Shown here in pieces: positions 11,899-22,489 of a stretch of DNA of 64,000 nucleotides. The first letter of the stretch is position 1. Every line of letters begins with the position of its first letter. A program made the position numbers and the translations under genes. Below the pieces are notes generated by a model. It saw only the letters and a program-made list of their open reading frames with translations. It searched no databases and was not told the origin of the DNA. The stretch is taken from positions 4,297,243-4,361,242 of the forward strand of contig CM031628.1 in assembly GCA_018398815.1 (NCBI GenBank). The letters run 5' to 3'. This stretch comes from Conus ventricosus (lineage: Eukaryota > Mollusca > Gastropoda > Neogastropoda > Conidae).

Positions 11899-12979
11899 GC
11901 CTGGTTCGGTTTTGCTGTAGCTGCATCGTTGGGGGAGCTGGGTGGGCGCCTTCGTTTTGGGGGTCGGGGGTGACGCCGTTTAGGTTGGGGTCGAGGAAGG
12001 CCCACTAGTGGTCGCACTGTTGCACGGACAAGGTGACCTCTTCCGAGGTTTAAAATTTCCGACTGACCCCCTCTTGGATGACTGGAGGGGTCCGTTGTGG
12101 CGGCGATTGCTGTCGCGCTGCCGTTGCCGGAACGTTTGCGCAGAGGGCCCGCGACCACCAGCCTGTTGCCCCTTTTAATAAGCATGTAGTCCTTTCTCGC
12201 GATGCTTTCTGATCTGCTCCGACTGTCTCGTTGTCAAGTCGCCTGCAACCCGATTCCCCTTTTGTTTTAGCACCATACGTCCTTCGTCAAGACGTCCATC
12301 TTGTCTTGCTAACGGAAGAATTTGACAATTTATTGGGCGGGGGTTTGGGGTTAGGAGTACGGTTGGCAGCCATTGACGCAAAGTTAGGTTTTTGGGCCCA
12401 CTCTGTGGGCGCGCACAATGTCATCCACCGACCATGTTTTTCCTGGCACAGTAACCTTCAGAGATTCTACCACTTTGCTGGCCACTGATCAAAAGTTTCA
12501 CCAGGAGTTTCAAAGAAGCCGAAAAAACGAAGGTTGTCCCGGCGCGAAAGGCTTCTAACTTATCCAGTTCTTCATCGTACCGTTTCCTCAGGTCCGTCAG
12601 ATCTTCTTGCAGATCTTCGACCCGACTCCCGAATCCCCTGTTTCTCAGCAGCTGCTCACAGGTTTTCTCCAGACTGGTGGTGCGGGCCTTCAAATCTGCA
12701 ATGTCACAGGCAATGGCTTGCACCCACGACAACACAGAGTTCATGTTTAGCACGCAGAGCGCCAAGCTGTGACGACAATTTTTCGTTGATAGCCTGTGTC
12801 TGTTGGTCGAGGATACGCTGGATGTCGGTCAGAGTGAGGGGCGGGGGGTGATGTATCCTCCCCATCAGATACACAGGTAACAGCAACTTCTTCAGATTCA
12901 GAGGACGGGGACGCCCCTGGTTTGTGGTAGCTGTGTGCCACCGCTCAGTTGGAATGCAGGCAGTGACGACCCCCGACAC
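11899..12979 (-). pseudogene. LINE ORF1-like coiled-coil protein, broken
   Basis: Segments in different minus-strand frames give LTLTDIQRILDQQTQAINEK (about 12780-12840), then IADLKARTTSLEKTCEQLL and QEDLTDLRKRYDEELDKLE (about 12560-12710), which form a heptad-like coiled coil. Next comes LPLARQDGRLDEGRMVLKQK (about 12245-12310) and a basic C-terminus (11990-12185). Coiled coil followed by a basic nucleic-acid-binding end is the plan of L1-like ORF1 proteins. The assignment relies on its place directly upstream of ORF2 on the same strand. Confidence 0.55.
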
Positions 12980-13027
12980 GGGGAGCGGTGCAACTCAGGT
13001 AAACACCTTTGCCTCACGCCCCCACAG

Positions 13028-13135
13028 CAGCCAGCAATGGAGGAAAAATAAAATACAGGATAAATGGAGAAAACTTGAAGTCACTCAGAGACAAAATTTG
13101 TACCATTCGATTCACCGAAGATCACGAAGATGATG
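13028..13135 (+). CDS. Candidate internal exon, phase 1-1, unknown protein
   Basis: A C/T-rich tract ending CCCCCACAG precedes the exon at 13026-13027 and GTAATAATTG follows at 13136. One frame is open across all 108 bases and reads SNGGKIKYRINGENLKSL then DKICTIRFTEDHEDDG. Both ends are phase 1, as for a cassette exon. The peptide is not transposon-like and I do not recognise it. It lies just outside the 5' end of the minus-strand LINE. No neighbour exon in matching phase was proven, so membership of any gene is open. Confidence 0.35.
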
Positions 13136-13262
13136 GTAATAATTGTATATTTTTAATTTGCGCTTTGCCGAAAATAACTGGGAATTTTAACTAAAAATGC
13201 CGCTGCTCCTCAAAGAATGGTGTTGCCAGTTTCATGAGCTTAAACTCACTCCCATGTGTGTG

Positions 13263-13538
13263 GGGAGAGAGGAGAGAGAGAGAGAGAAAGAGAGAGAACG
13301 AACGAACGAAAAAGTTTTATTGAATATCGGCCACGGGCCACCATTCAAGTTGAAAAAAGGGGGTGGACTGGGGAAGGGTGGGGGGAAGGGGGGTGGGTGG
13401 GGTAGGGGCGGGTGAAAAGGGGGGGGAAGGGGATTTAAGGAAAAAAGGGTCGGGACACGTGAGCCTGCACATTACAAAATTCGAAACAAAAAATAAAACG
13501 GAAATGAAAAAGATCGAGGTAGGGAAAAAGTAAACGAT
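13263..13538. repeat. GA tract and G-rich low-complexity sequence
   Basis: GA and GAAC/GAAA repeats occupy 13263-13312, followed by a G-rich stretch (13358-13440). It may be the distal part of the plus-strand LINE 3' end that continues to 13797. Confidence 0.5.
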
Positions 13539-14090
13539 AAACAGTAAACAAGTTGGGGTATGTTTTGCTTCCATAAGGAAACCTAACACAGAGTAACTTT
13601 TATTCAAGACTGGCACAGCCTTTTAAACTTGAATAAGTCAGCAAATACTTAGACGAACAATCTAATAGTGGGGGAAAAAACAAGCGCAGGCCAAAAAACT
13701 GAACTGTCTGGCAAGATTTGGACTTGAGGGGAGGGGAGGGGGGGAGGGGAGTTTGAAGATGGAGAAACTGGGAAAATGAAATTAAAAAAAAAAAAATGTC
13801 ACAGGGGAAGAGTTTTCATTTTCTGTAACTTTTTTTTTTTTTTTTTAATTTCATTTTCCCAGTTTCTCCATTTTTCAAACTCCCCCCCCCTCTCCCCTCC
13901 CCTCAAGTCCAAATCTTAGCCAGAAAGTTCAGTTGTTGGCCTGCGCTTGTTTTTCCCCCCCTATTAGATTGTTCGTCTATGTATTTGTCTGACTTTATTC
14001 AAGTTTAAAGGCTGTGCCAGTCTTGAATAAAAGTTACTCTGTGTTTGGTTTCCTTATGGGAGCAAAACATACCCCACTTGTTTACTGTTT
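13539..14090. repeat. Large inverted repeat, arms ~255 bp
   Basis: The left arm (13539 to about 13797) and right arm (about 13829-14090) are reverse complements with scattered mismatches, separated by a ~33-bp spacer. Each arm ends toward the spacer in an A-tract in its own orientation, so the arms look like two LINE 3' untranslated regions with poly-A tails facing each other rather than a MITE. Confidence 0.85.
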
Positions 14091-14600
14091 TTCAAAAATA
14101 AATATAAGATTCGAACCACAAAGAACAAGAGCATGAAAAGTATATGATAAAACTCTCGGAAACTTCCTATTCGACCAATATAGATGATGTAACCTGATGC
14201 ATTTGCAATTATGAGGGAAAAACCATTATCTTACTATCTTCATGTTTTTATGTACTATCATTTTAAGCAGTCAGGCTATGTCTCCTTCGAATTGACAGAA
14301 ATATCAATGTTGAAAGTGGAAGGGTTCTTTGATATGATGTGCCTGAAAAAGAGTGGACATTGGGTAAATGAAGATTAGATACAAGTGCTGCACTAAAATC
14401 TGTATACAGTGGTCAACTGTATATCAAATGATATTCATCTTCTATTTTTATTTACACAATAAGGACAATTTTTGTCATAAGAATTATCACTGAACCTATG
14501 AAGATTATTGTTCAAAGGTAGAACATTAAGTCTAGTATGAGACAGAGCAACCCTAAAACAATGTACATCAATGTTACAAAGATATCTATTGAGAGAGAGA
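13829..14600 (-). mobile_element. LINE 3' end: RT C-terminus plus 3' UTR
   Basis: On the minus strand, from about 14600 down, the peptide reads CNIDVHCFRVALSHTRLNVL and DKNCPYC. After a frameshift it continues EDEYHLIYS, PLYTDF and NLHLPNVHSFSGTSY (to about 14290). That is the cysteine-containing tail of the same broad LINE type as at 8371-8622. The 3' UTR and an A-tail (T run at 13829-13846 on the plus strand) follow. The copy is 5'-truncated at or near the GA tract at 14590. Confidence 0.65.
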
Positions 14601-14602
14601 GA

Positions 14603-14657
<55 letters not shown>

Positions 14658-14676
14658 GTGTGTGTGTGTGTGTGTG

Positions 14677-14730
<54 letters not shown>

Positions 14731-14740
14731 TGTGAGAGAG

Positions 14741-14772
<32 letters not shown>

Positions 14773-14787
14773 AGAGTGTGTGTGTGT
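14586..14787. repeat. GA/GT microsatellite block
   Basis: About 200 bases of GA with an internal GT block (14656-14677) and a terminal GT block. Confidence 0.95.
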
Positions 14788-14807
14788 GCATGACAAGCCG
14801 GGGTCAT

Positions 14808-14940
14808 CCCGATAGATCCCCGCACCGATAGATCCCCGCACCGAACCGATAGATCCCCGCACCGAACCGATAGATCCCCGCATCGGTAGATCCCCGCAAA
14901 GGGTTAGGGTTAGGGTTAGGGTTAGGGATCTATTGGTGTT
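14808..14940. repeat. Interstitial TTAGGG repeat with flanking ATAGATCCCC repeats
   Basis: Bases 14901-14927 are about 4.5 perfect copies of TTAGGG, the telomere unit used by vertebrates and molluscs. To the left, five copies of a unit containing GATAGATCCCCGCA lie at 14810-14897. To the right, GGGATCTATTGG is the reverse complement of that unit's core. Confidence 0.8.
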
Positions 14941-15434
14941 ATCGAGGTGCACCCGACAAGCCAGGCACGTCACTATGACTAGATCTGTAGCCTACGTCAC
15001 TCTGACTAGACTGATCCAATTCTCAGTCCGTTTTCAAGGCTGATCGTGCTTGGTCTTTGTCACCGGCGGTCGAAGCCCTATGGAGTTGGGTTGGAAAAAA
15101 GAAGAAAGAAAACTGATGAAAGCCCATATTGCAACTTATGTGGAAATTTAATTGATTACGGTAAGTAAGCGAGAAAACTTTTTTCTTTTTTTTCCCCGCA
15201 AATGGAAGGAATGTTGCGCATGCGCGAATAACAGTCACCATTCTTCTCTGAGACGAACTTTGACAACTGCAGTTTTTAAATTAAAAAATTGGAGTGTTTG
15301 ATAGGGAATATTATGCATTTGTGGCATGCAAGATGGTTCTATGGGGCCAGTTAGACCGTGTTGGAAGATTTTTGTTTGAAATGCTCGCTCCATTTCAATT
15401 GATTGCCGATCTCACTCACTGACACTGATGCCAG
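14941..15434. other. Non-coding
   Basis: No frame or repeat stands out, apart from a short imperfect duplication containing GTCACT.TGACTAGA at 14970-15015. Confidence 0.5.
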
Positions 15435-15496
15435 AATCTTCAGCTTGTTGAAAGCGGGGAGATAGGCCTAGCAGAAGAACTCAAGAAGACACTGAG
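15435..15496 (+). CDS. Candidate short coding exon, unknown protein
   Basis: The sequence GATGCCAG precedes the exon and GTAAGTTTCGG, a strong donor, follows at 15497. The open frame reads NLQLVESGEIGLAEELKKTL, which looks like a helical segment of a real protein. It begins in phase 0 and ends in phase 2. The family was not recognised. No matching next exon was shown. Confidence 0.35.
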
Positions 15497-16371
15497 GTAA
15501 GTTTCGGTTTCAAAAAAGGCCTAGGCCTACTCGCACTGCGCCATGTTTTCGACCTCCTCAGTGTTGAAAACAGACACATTTTCAACAGTAGCCCTTTTTG
15601 ACAATGTCCACCCCCACGCCTCCTGGAAGAGAAAACCTTTTGACGGAGAGAAGCTTAATGGATAAGTTAGGAAGTTTCTTTAAACAGTTTGAATCCTTTC
15701 AATCAATTGATCATCTTCTGGGGTAATAAAAATAGCCGGAAGTATTTCAGGACTAGGCAGAATAAAAACATATCAGGCAACGTAGCTCATGCCAAAGGGA
15801 AATTAAAACATGGATCTTTTCCACGCTTGACAAGTGTGTGGTAAACCATGTGAGGACGGAGACGACTCATACAGTTCTTACCACTGAATATCATGAACAT
15901 CAACCTTGGGCAAATCTCAGGCTTGATCATGTATTTGAAACACTGTGGAAGTATAAAAACTTCCGGTTAGTCGGTGTTTTTAGCAGAGAAAATATTTAGT
16001 AAAAATTATGTTTGGATTTGGTGGGCAGGTCTAATTTGAGATCGGCTCACAAGTTCAGTAGATCGATAAATGTTGTTTACATCAGTCTGCTATTTCAAGG
16101 GAAGTCAGTCTTGTTGAGTTTGTCGCCAGAAGCAGACGAAACCAAACACGTCGCATCATTCTGTCTTACAAGAAGGAAAAAAAAAATCAAAACTTTAAAA
16201 CTAAACTGAAACGTTAACACGTGTTCTTAAGCAGTGAGAATCTCAATGCAAAATAACCGAAACTGCTGTGGATTAAATTACAGGAATATTTTATTTTATT
16301 TTATTTTAATTTTATTTTATTATTTTTTAAAATTTATTTTGCACGCATGCATCTTCCCAAAAGCCATCAAA
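15497..16371. other. Non-coding or intronic, nothing recognised
   Basis: AT-rich sequence without a supported gene. T-rich runs lie at 16285-16330. Confidence 0.4.
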
Positions 16372-16420
16372 ATGTTGGTGTTGGTCGCTCAAGGGAAGAA
16401 GAAGAAGAAAGGAAACGAAG
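16372..16420 (+). CDS. Possible short exon with a lysine run
   Basis: ATG at 16372 (A at -3) opens MLVLVAQGKKKKKGNE and meets a good donor, GTAAGTTCAA, at 16421. The exon could start upstream of the ATG, because the frame is open back through FPKAIK. It ends in phase 1. Support is only the donor and frame. Confidence 0.25.
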
Positions 16421-16606
16421 GTAAGTTCAATACATTTCAACACAGTCTTTGTTTTCTTTTTTTTTGAGTCGACTAAACGTAGTCTTTCAGGTAGGCAGAT
16501 GTTTTCATGCTGCATCGACATCAAGTGATAATCAAGTGATTTTCAGCAAGAAATGGTTTTGTATTTGTTTTGGAATAATGGCTCTGCTTGCTTTGAAAAT
16601 CTCTCA

Positions 16607-17462
16607 CCAGCCGCCGTGGCGAAGTGGTTAGCGTCGCGGACTCCCGGCTGGGAGGTCGTGGGTTCGAATCCCATCAGAGTCATGTGGGTTTTTTCTGCCC
16701 CGACCGGCTCCTACCCAGAGTTGAGTTTGCTGCGGACTCAGTTGGGAAGACTGGGACCACACAGTCGAGTTTCATCCACTTAATGGATGCGTTTCTGAGA
16801 GTGTTGCTCAAATTTCCTGACCAACACTGCAGGTGCCTGTATCTCTCGGGCCTGGTTGACGCCAGGATATATTATGAAAGGAAGCGTAGAGTACAGCCCT
16901 GTCATGTAGTCTCAGACTGAAATGGAAATCCGTAGCATCATCTTAATCATCCTCATTCCATTGATCAGCATTAAAAAAAAGTCTCAAATTCTGTGGCCCT
17001 TCATGCCCTGCTCTCATGGTGACCTCAATTTCGATGTCCTCTCCGCGTCTGTGGCCTTGGTTTGCTTCTGTCGGGGTCACCGGTATCGGCGAGTCCATGG
17101 GGGCTGTCGTTGGACGGACGTGGTGGCGCCCTCCGGAGGGAGAGCTCACTCACGCCGGCTCCGCGACTAAGCAATTATTGTCGTCAGTAGGGGGCTTAGT
17201 AGGTGGTGTCCTGCGTATGTTAGATCAGAACAGGCGCCACTGAACACCACCGAAGTGACTCGGCAGCAGTGCAGTGTCTCCTCCGGTGGGTTGTATCTTG
17301 ACGACTTGACATTGACTGCTCCCTGTGGATTGCTGGTGCCGGGGCTGCGGCGGGGCCAGCCGGGCTATGGCTGAGGACGGGGTATCGGAATGAGCGGCGT
17401 GGGTGCACTGCCTCTGAGGTAGCGCAGAGGTTGGGACAGCAAAAAAAAAAAAAAAAAAAAAA
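16607..17462 (+). mobile_element. tRNA-headed SINE-like element, complete copy, ~856 bp
   Basis: The 5' end carries RNA polymerase III promoter boxes: box A TGGCGAAGTGG near 16617 and box B GGTTCGAATCC near 16661. A long body and a poly-A tail (17441-17462) follow. An 11-bp target duplication, GAAAATCTCTC, flanks it at 16595-16605 and 17463-17473, the signature of LINE-driven insertion. An internal A-run near 16973-16980 splits the element into two parts, suggesting a dimer of two older elements. The body holds no coding frame of note. A second copy starts at 22807 and an older diverged copy at about 22490. Confidence 0.85.
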
Positions 17463-17473
17463 GAAAATCTCTC

Positions 17474-17634
17474 CGTTTTGCACGGACAGCGCATCTTGGA
17501 AAGGGAAGTTCACTTGCAAACTTTAAGGAAGAGATTTTTTTCCCTCATGTGGCCATTCTTCCAGGATGATTTTCATCAGCTGGTTCATATTTTCCTTGCC
17601 TTTTGTAATTTTTTGCAAGTTATCCATCGTCATT
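17474..17634. other. Short non-coding spacer
   Basis: Lies between the SINE target duplication and the Gypsy fragment. Nothing recognised. Confidence 0.4.
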
Positions 17635-18420
17635 TCACAAACTGATAGTTCCTGTGTAACATCCATGTCTTGATGTTGTGCAAAAAATCAGTTCTTTGTG
17701 GCTCATTTGTTTTTCAAGCTTCCCACTCACAGCTTTGCTCAATGTGTCTGCCAGATACATTTCAGTTCCTTTTTTGTAGACCACCTCATACTCAGACTGT
17801 TCTTGTTGATCACTTTCAATGGTTTTGGTCTCACTACACTGTGATTTTGCTTCCAGAGACCTACCTTTCAAATCTGTCAAGACCAAAAATATTACCAACA
17901 TTACTTTTCCAATTTAGGATTATTTTTGTTATATTATTATTATTATTATGTTATTATTTTTATTACATTTTCATTATTTTAGGGTCTGGGGAGGCTCAGA
18001 ATGCATATTGCATCAGCTGACCATCATGCACCAAAACCACAGGCTGATGCGTCACTCTGAAGAGTGATTTGCGTTTTCTCAGCAGGATCAGAGTTAACTT
18101 TTTTCCATGATTTTCTGTGCACATCATGAATGAATGAATATATTTTTTTTCAATGGTTTTCTCATCCAGGCTGCTTCCTCCGATAGGTAAGGATCAAACT
18201 TTTGGAGATAACCCACAACCCCTAACAATCTCGAGACATCCTGCTTTGATTCTGGAATTGGCAGGTGATGAACTGCAGCCATTTTTTTTTTTAAATCTGG
18301 TTTGAGTCCTTCTCTTGAAAAGATGTGTCCAAGGTAGGTGATCTCTGCTTCAGTTCCACTTTCTCTTTGTTCAGTTTTGTTCCTTTTTCATGATATCTTT
18401 GCAACAGTAGCTCCAAATTT
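17635..18420 (-). pseudogene. Ty3/Gypsy pol fragment (RT end and RNase H)
   Basis: Read on the minus strand from about 18420 down: EKGTKLNKEKVELKQ, then EITYLGHIFSREGLKPDLKK (the YLGH box after the RT fingers), AAVHHLPIPESKQDVSRLLG and VVGYLQKFDPYLSEEAAWM. RNase H shows LKSDASACGFGA near 18010-18045, then YEVVYKKGTEMYLADTLSKA near 17730-17790. This order is the RT to RNase H junction of Ty3/Gypsy polyproteins. Frameshifts and stops break it, and no LTR, integrase or gag was seen. A TTA repeat at 17936-17955 interrupts it. Confidence 0.75.
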
Positions 18421-19654
18421 TAGAAACATAGTTTCAACTTGCATTTCTGGGAGATCAGTGAATCCTAGACCAGGAGATCAGATCAAGTGAGATGACCATG
18501 CACTCTCTCTGGTTTACCCATGTTCTCTTTGTGGCTACATAGCATTGTTCTATCTACAGCTGGTCTGAGGAACAGAGATTGTTCGCCAGGGGTTTTCCCT
18601 TTTTATAGGCCAAACTGTTTATTCCGGTTCCTGTTCCAGTTGGTTTTGTGTCATTAGCACAGCAAAGAAAAGGGAGGGGAGGGGGTTGGTCATCCCCCAC
18701 CCCCTACCATGGAATGGAACAATTTTGAACATTGGGAACTATGCTTGTTTTGCAGGGCCTATATCGCTGTTTAGTGTTTAACATAATGCATCATTCAGGG
18801 GCGAAGCACAGGGTGCAGGTGGTGAATATGGGGAAGGGGGTGGGTGGGGGGGGGGGGGAGATGCCAGCTTCTCTCTGATCTAGTAGAGGAGAGCCTGTGT
18901 TCCGATAAGGGAAGGGAGGGGAGAGAGGGTGAGGGAGGGGGAGAGATGGGCGACATAGTTACAAAGTGACCTAAACTTTTCTGGTGACACTTGCCCTGCA
19001 GCAGGAAGAGAAGGGGAAGGGGGTGCTGAGAGGGGAGACTTGGCATAGATTTGAAATCTATACTGCTGTTTGTGAGACAAAAGGAGAGAGAAAGAAAGAG
19101 AGGGGAAGGTGGTGGTGTGTGTGTTTGTATAGTTTGTACTGGAGGGTGTTTGGGACAGATCGGATGGAGTTGTCAAGGGACTTGTCACAAATGCCCAGGC
19201 TGTATAGCAAGCAGGGGACAGACATAGCAGGGGGAACAAATGAGAGTGTGTACAGATGATAGAATTGAATAAAATGCAAGAGAAATATCTTTAAAAAAAA
19301 AATCAAAACAATACATTTGAAACAAGATTTAAAATAGGTGCTACAATTTCCTTGTAAAAAAGAGAGGTTGCCTATTATTTCCCAGACTTTCGTTCTATGC
19401 AACAGTTTAGCCAGCAGTGCTTTATGGCCCTGAACTTACAATTTACATACATTGTGCGTGGGCATGCACATGTTACCTTTGGGAAAAGAAAAGGAGGAGA
19501 AAAAGGAGGATATCACCTCTTCCACCAAGTGTACTATGCTCCACGGTAAAAAATAATTGTTTTGCCTTATTTTGTGCCTGGGCACAGACGTCAAGATTAA
19601 GCTTGACTGCAGCTAATGGGGCTGACATTGAAAGACCCCTTTTTTTTCACAAAG

Positions 19655-19655
<1 letters not shown>
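18421..19655. other. Non-coding, G-rich in the middle
   Basis: A G-rich segment (18668-18960) makes long but low-complexity minus-strand frames. No motif was recognised across the stretch. Confidence 0.45.
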
Positions 19656-19688
<33 letters not shown>

Positions 19689-19762
19689 CACGCATGCATG
19701 CATGAACACACACACGCATGCATGCATGTATGCACGTACGCACGCACATGCGCACACACGCA
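19656..19762. repeat. CA and GCATGCA alternating repeat
   Basis: A CA tract is followed by alternating purine-pyrimidine GCATGCATGCA-type sequence, prone to Z-DNA or cruciform formation. Confidence 0.85.
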
Positions 19763-20289
19763 CATTTTTCTCATCAGAATCTGACATTGTAGATAAGTCT
19801 CGACCGCTTCTTGAAAATCATGTATGCGCAAGGTTTTTTGTGTTTGCTTATTCAGTTCATGTTGTTTACAGTTCAGCCAACTTTGAAGAGCCATATATTG
19901 AGGCTGTCATCTGCAGTAGATAAAAGATTTTTGTAGCATCGGCTGTTCATTGACTGCGAAGGTCTGAGAGACATATATGTTGTTAGAAGAAAAACGTTGA
20001 TGCTTTTTACTTCTGTGTTGTGGACTACACAGATCCACACTTTGTTAAAAATAGAAAAAGGTCGATACTTTTTGTTTTTATGTTGCAGATTTCACAGAGC
20101 CACACTCTATGAATGATCATTATCATGTAGATTGCAGTAGATTTGTTTTTTGATTGTTTGTTTTTTAAACACTTTTTACATTGCACTACATCACTTGTTT
20201 TTCTTATGTTTGTGTGCATGAATCAGATTGTCTGGTGGTAACTTAGTTCTATTTATTCTCTGTGTTCAGTGTGTGTGTTGTGCGCAGAT
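19763..20289. other. Non-coding
   Basis: AT-rich and unremarkable. The phrase TT..TTGTTTTTATGTTG.GATTTCACAGA recurs loosely around 20010-20100. Confidence 0.4.
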
Positions 20290-20290
20290 G

Positions 20291-20331
<41 letters not shown>

Positions 20332-20356
20332 ATGTGTGTGTGTGTGCACGTGCACA

Positions 20357-20403
<47 letters not shown>
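20290..20403. repeat. GT microsatellite, two blocks
   Basis: Two GT blocks are separated by GCACGTGCACATACA. Confidence 0.95.
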
Positions 20404-20405
<2 letters not shown>

Positions 20406-20686
20406 GGGAATGAGGAGAGAATGATAGGTACAAGTGAAAACATGGTTGTCACTGCACCAAACAATATTCCCCTGATAGCTGTCAGCATGAAAATGCATCA
20501 GTTCTCGTGTTGACAGCTGTCGGAGAAGTATTGTTTGTGTTTTTCTTCATTGTTGTTGCCTGTTTTACATAACGTCAGGGGAAGATGTCAAACATTTTCT
20601 TGTCTGTACTGAATTGTACATTAAAGCTGCATCACTTATCTTTCTTTTGGGGTTCATTTGTATTTTACTTGTTTTTGATAACACAG

Positions 20687-20846
20687 CTCAACACTTCCTG
20701 CTTTGAGTACGGCCTCAGTCAGTGTCAGTCAAACAACGCAGGCTCTGAACTGGGCTACAGATGGCTCCAATGGAACTGTCCAGATGTAACCACCTCACTC
20801 CAACATCTCAGCTGTAGCCTTCGCTCCATGCCTGCTCCACATTTAG
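20687..20846 (+). CDS. Candidate exon, cysteine-containing, unknown protein
   Basis: The acceptor GATAACACAG precedes it and the strong donor GTAAGTGTG follows at 20847. One frame is open across all 160 bases and reads NTSCFEYGLSQCQSNNAGSE, then LGYRWLQWNCPDVTTSLQHL and SCSLRSMPAPHL. It starts in phase 0 and ends in phase 1. A second frame is open for the first ~100 bases and is serine/threonine-rich, so the frame is not certain. No family was recognised. Immediately after the donor come four copies of a 45-51-bp repeat. Confidence 0.4.
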
Positions 20847-20875
20847 GTAAGTGTGACGGTTTCTTCAGTGTCCTT

Positions 20876-21056
20876 TACTACCACCATGTCTCTGTTCAGA
20901 GAATTGACTTTGATGTCCTTTATCACCACCATGTCTCTGTTCAGAGAATTGATGTTGATGTCCTTTATTACCATCATGTCTCTGTTCAGAGAATTGACTT
21001 TGAGTTTGATGTCCTTTATCAGCACCATGTCTCGGTTCAGACAATTGACTTTGATG
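20876..21056. repeat. Short tandem repeat, ~45-bp unit, 4 copies
   Basis: The phrase CCATGTCTCTGTTCAGAGAA recurs at 20884, 20929, 20974 and, slightly altered, 21025. It is likely intronic, just after the candidate donor at 20847. Confidence 0.85.
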
Positions 21057-21130
21057 AGCTGACAGCCCTGACATAGCTCGTTATGGTCAGCTGGGCTATA
21101 AGCATAATGATTTGATTTGATTTGATTTGA
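21057..21130 (+). mobile_element. SINE 3'-domain fragment, TGATT tail
   Basis: GACAGCCCTGACATAGC and CAGCTGGGCTATAAGCA match the conserved domain also seen at 41033-41092 and 57327-57410. The copy ends in TGATT repeats, a SINE-like tail. Confidence 0.55.
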
Positions 21131-22489
21131 AGTGTCTGTTTTTCTGGTGTCTGGAAGAAATTGTAATCAGTCATCTTTTTTGTTTTGATCATTAATGTTT
21201 GCCATCAGGATCATCAGGCTGATGGTCGTACATGATCTGCACATGGTTATGGAGCCACTGAAAGGAGGAGGTATAAGGTCAGGAAAGAAATCCAGGAATC
21301 TGAATGGAATTTACATCACCGAAATGAGCACAAGAAAAAGAGCAAACTCTTTCAAGAGATTCACAATTGTTGAATTCGATAAAATTTACTGAAAGTTACA
21401 ATAAATTGATCGATCATGAAAAATTTAAGTTTGTAATCTTTGCATTTAAGCCTGTCCTGTGTTATCCTGCAGCAGCCCCTGAACATTGACCTCCAACTTT
21501 TTTTTTGTACATATGCTGCAGCCTGCTGTATGTCATTCAGGCCTCTTTTCTGACATGCATTAACTTAATCAAGTCACAGCCAAAATGGACCAGTTTGTCC
21601 CTTAGATTGCATGATTTTTGGCAGTTTTCTAAAAATTGCAAAAAAGCAACCACTTCACCCAGGAGCATGAAACATACACCATTGGATAAAAACCCCAATA
21701 TATTTATAAAAAATGCTTACGTTCAGTGAGGAATCCACACAGTTCACATGATGTAAGTAATGAAAAATGATAAACATTTGCAGAAAAACAAAAACTTTTT
21801 GTGCACACCATAATCCACTTAAAAACTTTTTGTGCACACCATAATCCACTTCTTCATGCTCTCTATCCTCCCACACAAGTTCAGTTACACTTCTGAGCAC
21901 TTTGTATGACCTACAGAGAATAGCATATTTATGACAACTGCATAAAACACAAGAATTTGACCACAAAATGCTTGATCCACTCAAAATTGTGTGATCGTGT
22001 TCAAAATCATTTGGTCGCGGGAGCTGAGAGTAGGACAATTCAGATCCGTATAAAACTACCACAGAATACACAAAGAACAGTCTAAGGGAAGCAACTGCAA
22101 AAGAAGACCCTAAGCTGTCCCTGAAATGATATTTATTGCCTTTTAATAAAAGGCGGTATGATTTTAAAATCGACAAATCTGTCAGAAGTATGCGTCCGAC
22201 AAGCGTTCATGTGATGTGAACGGCGTCGTAAACCCGTTTCCAACAAGGCCCGATTGAGTTAATCTCTGGCTTTTATGCGCTTGTATACACCCATCATAAA
22301 TGAAACCTTCGGCTGTGGTGAAGTTTAGATTGATGAAAGAATGGTGTTAATTTAGGCCCTCCATGGCTATAGGGTTGAGTGAACTTGAAAAGCATTCGAA
22401 CATGTTTTGAATACAGGGAAGAGTTTGTCAGTAACATTTTGCAATACTTGATGGTTAAGCCATCCGTGTCCAAATCTTTGGCCATGTAT
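21131..22489. other. Non-coding; one 31-bp tandem duplication
   Basis: Bases 21790-21852 hold two copies of a unit containing CTTTTTGTGCACACCATAAT. Otherwise no supported gene was seen. A weak exon-like segment at 21210-21270 is discussed under rejected items. Confidence 0.45.

Larger units (their letters stand above)
8371..12980 (-). mobile_element. Near full-length decayed LINE, minus strand
   Basis: Read on the minus strand from 12980 down, the order is a coiled-coil ORF1, an endonuclease start, an RT domain and a cysteine/histidine C-terminus, which is the order of a two-ORF LINE. Every module is interrupted by frameshifts or stops, so the copy is old. The 3' boundary below 8371 is not clear: I see no minus-strand poly-A tail there. 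No target-site duplication was found. Confidence 0.75.

Noticed and set aside
16617..16680. Functional tRNA gene
   Set aside because: Box A and box B are present but no proper acceptor stem pairs, and the sequence continues into a repeated body with a poly-A tail, so it is a SINE head.
18795..19239. Minus-strand proline/serine-rich ORFs
   Set aside because: They come from a G-rich low-complexity stretch, with no domain and no exon signals.
21210..21270. Small exon between TTTGCCATCAG and GTATAAGG
   Set aside because: The frame is open for about 20 codons only, the donor is weak and the acceptor has little polypyrimidine. Not enough to list.
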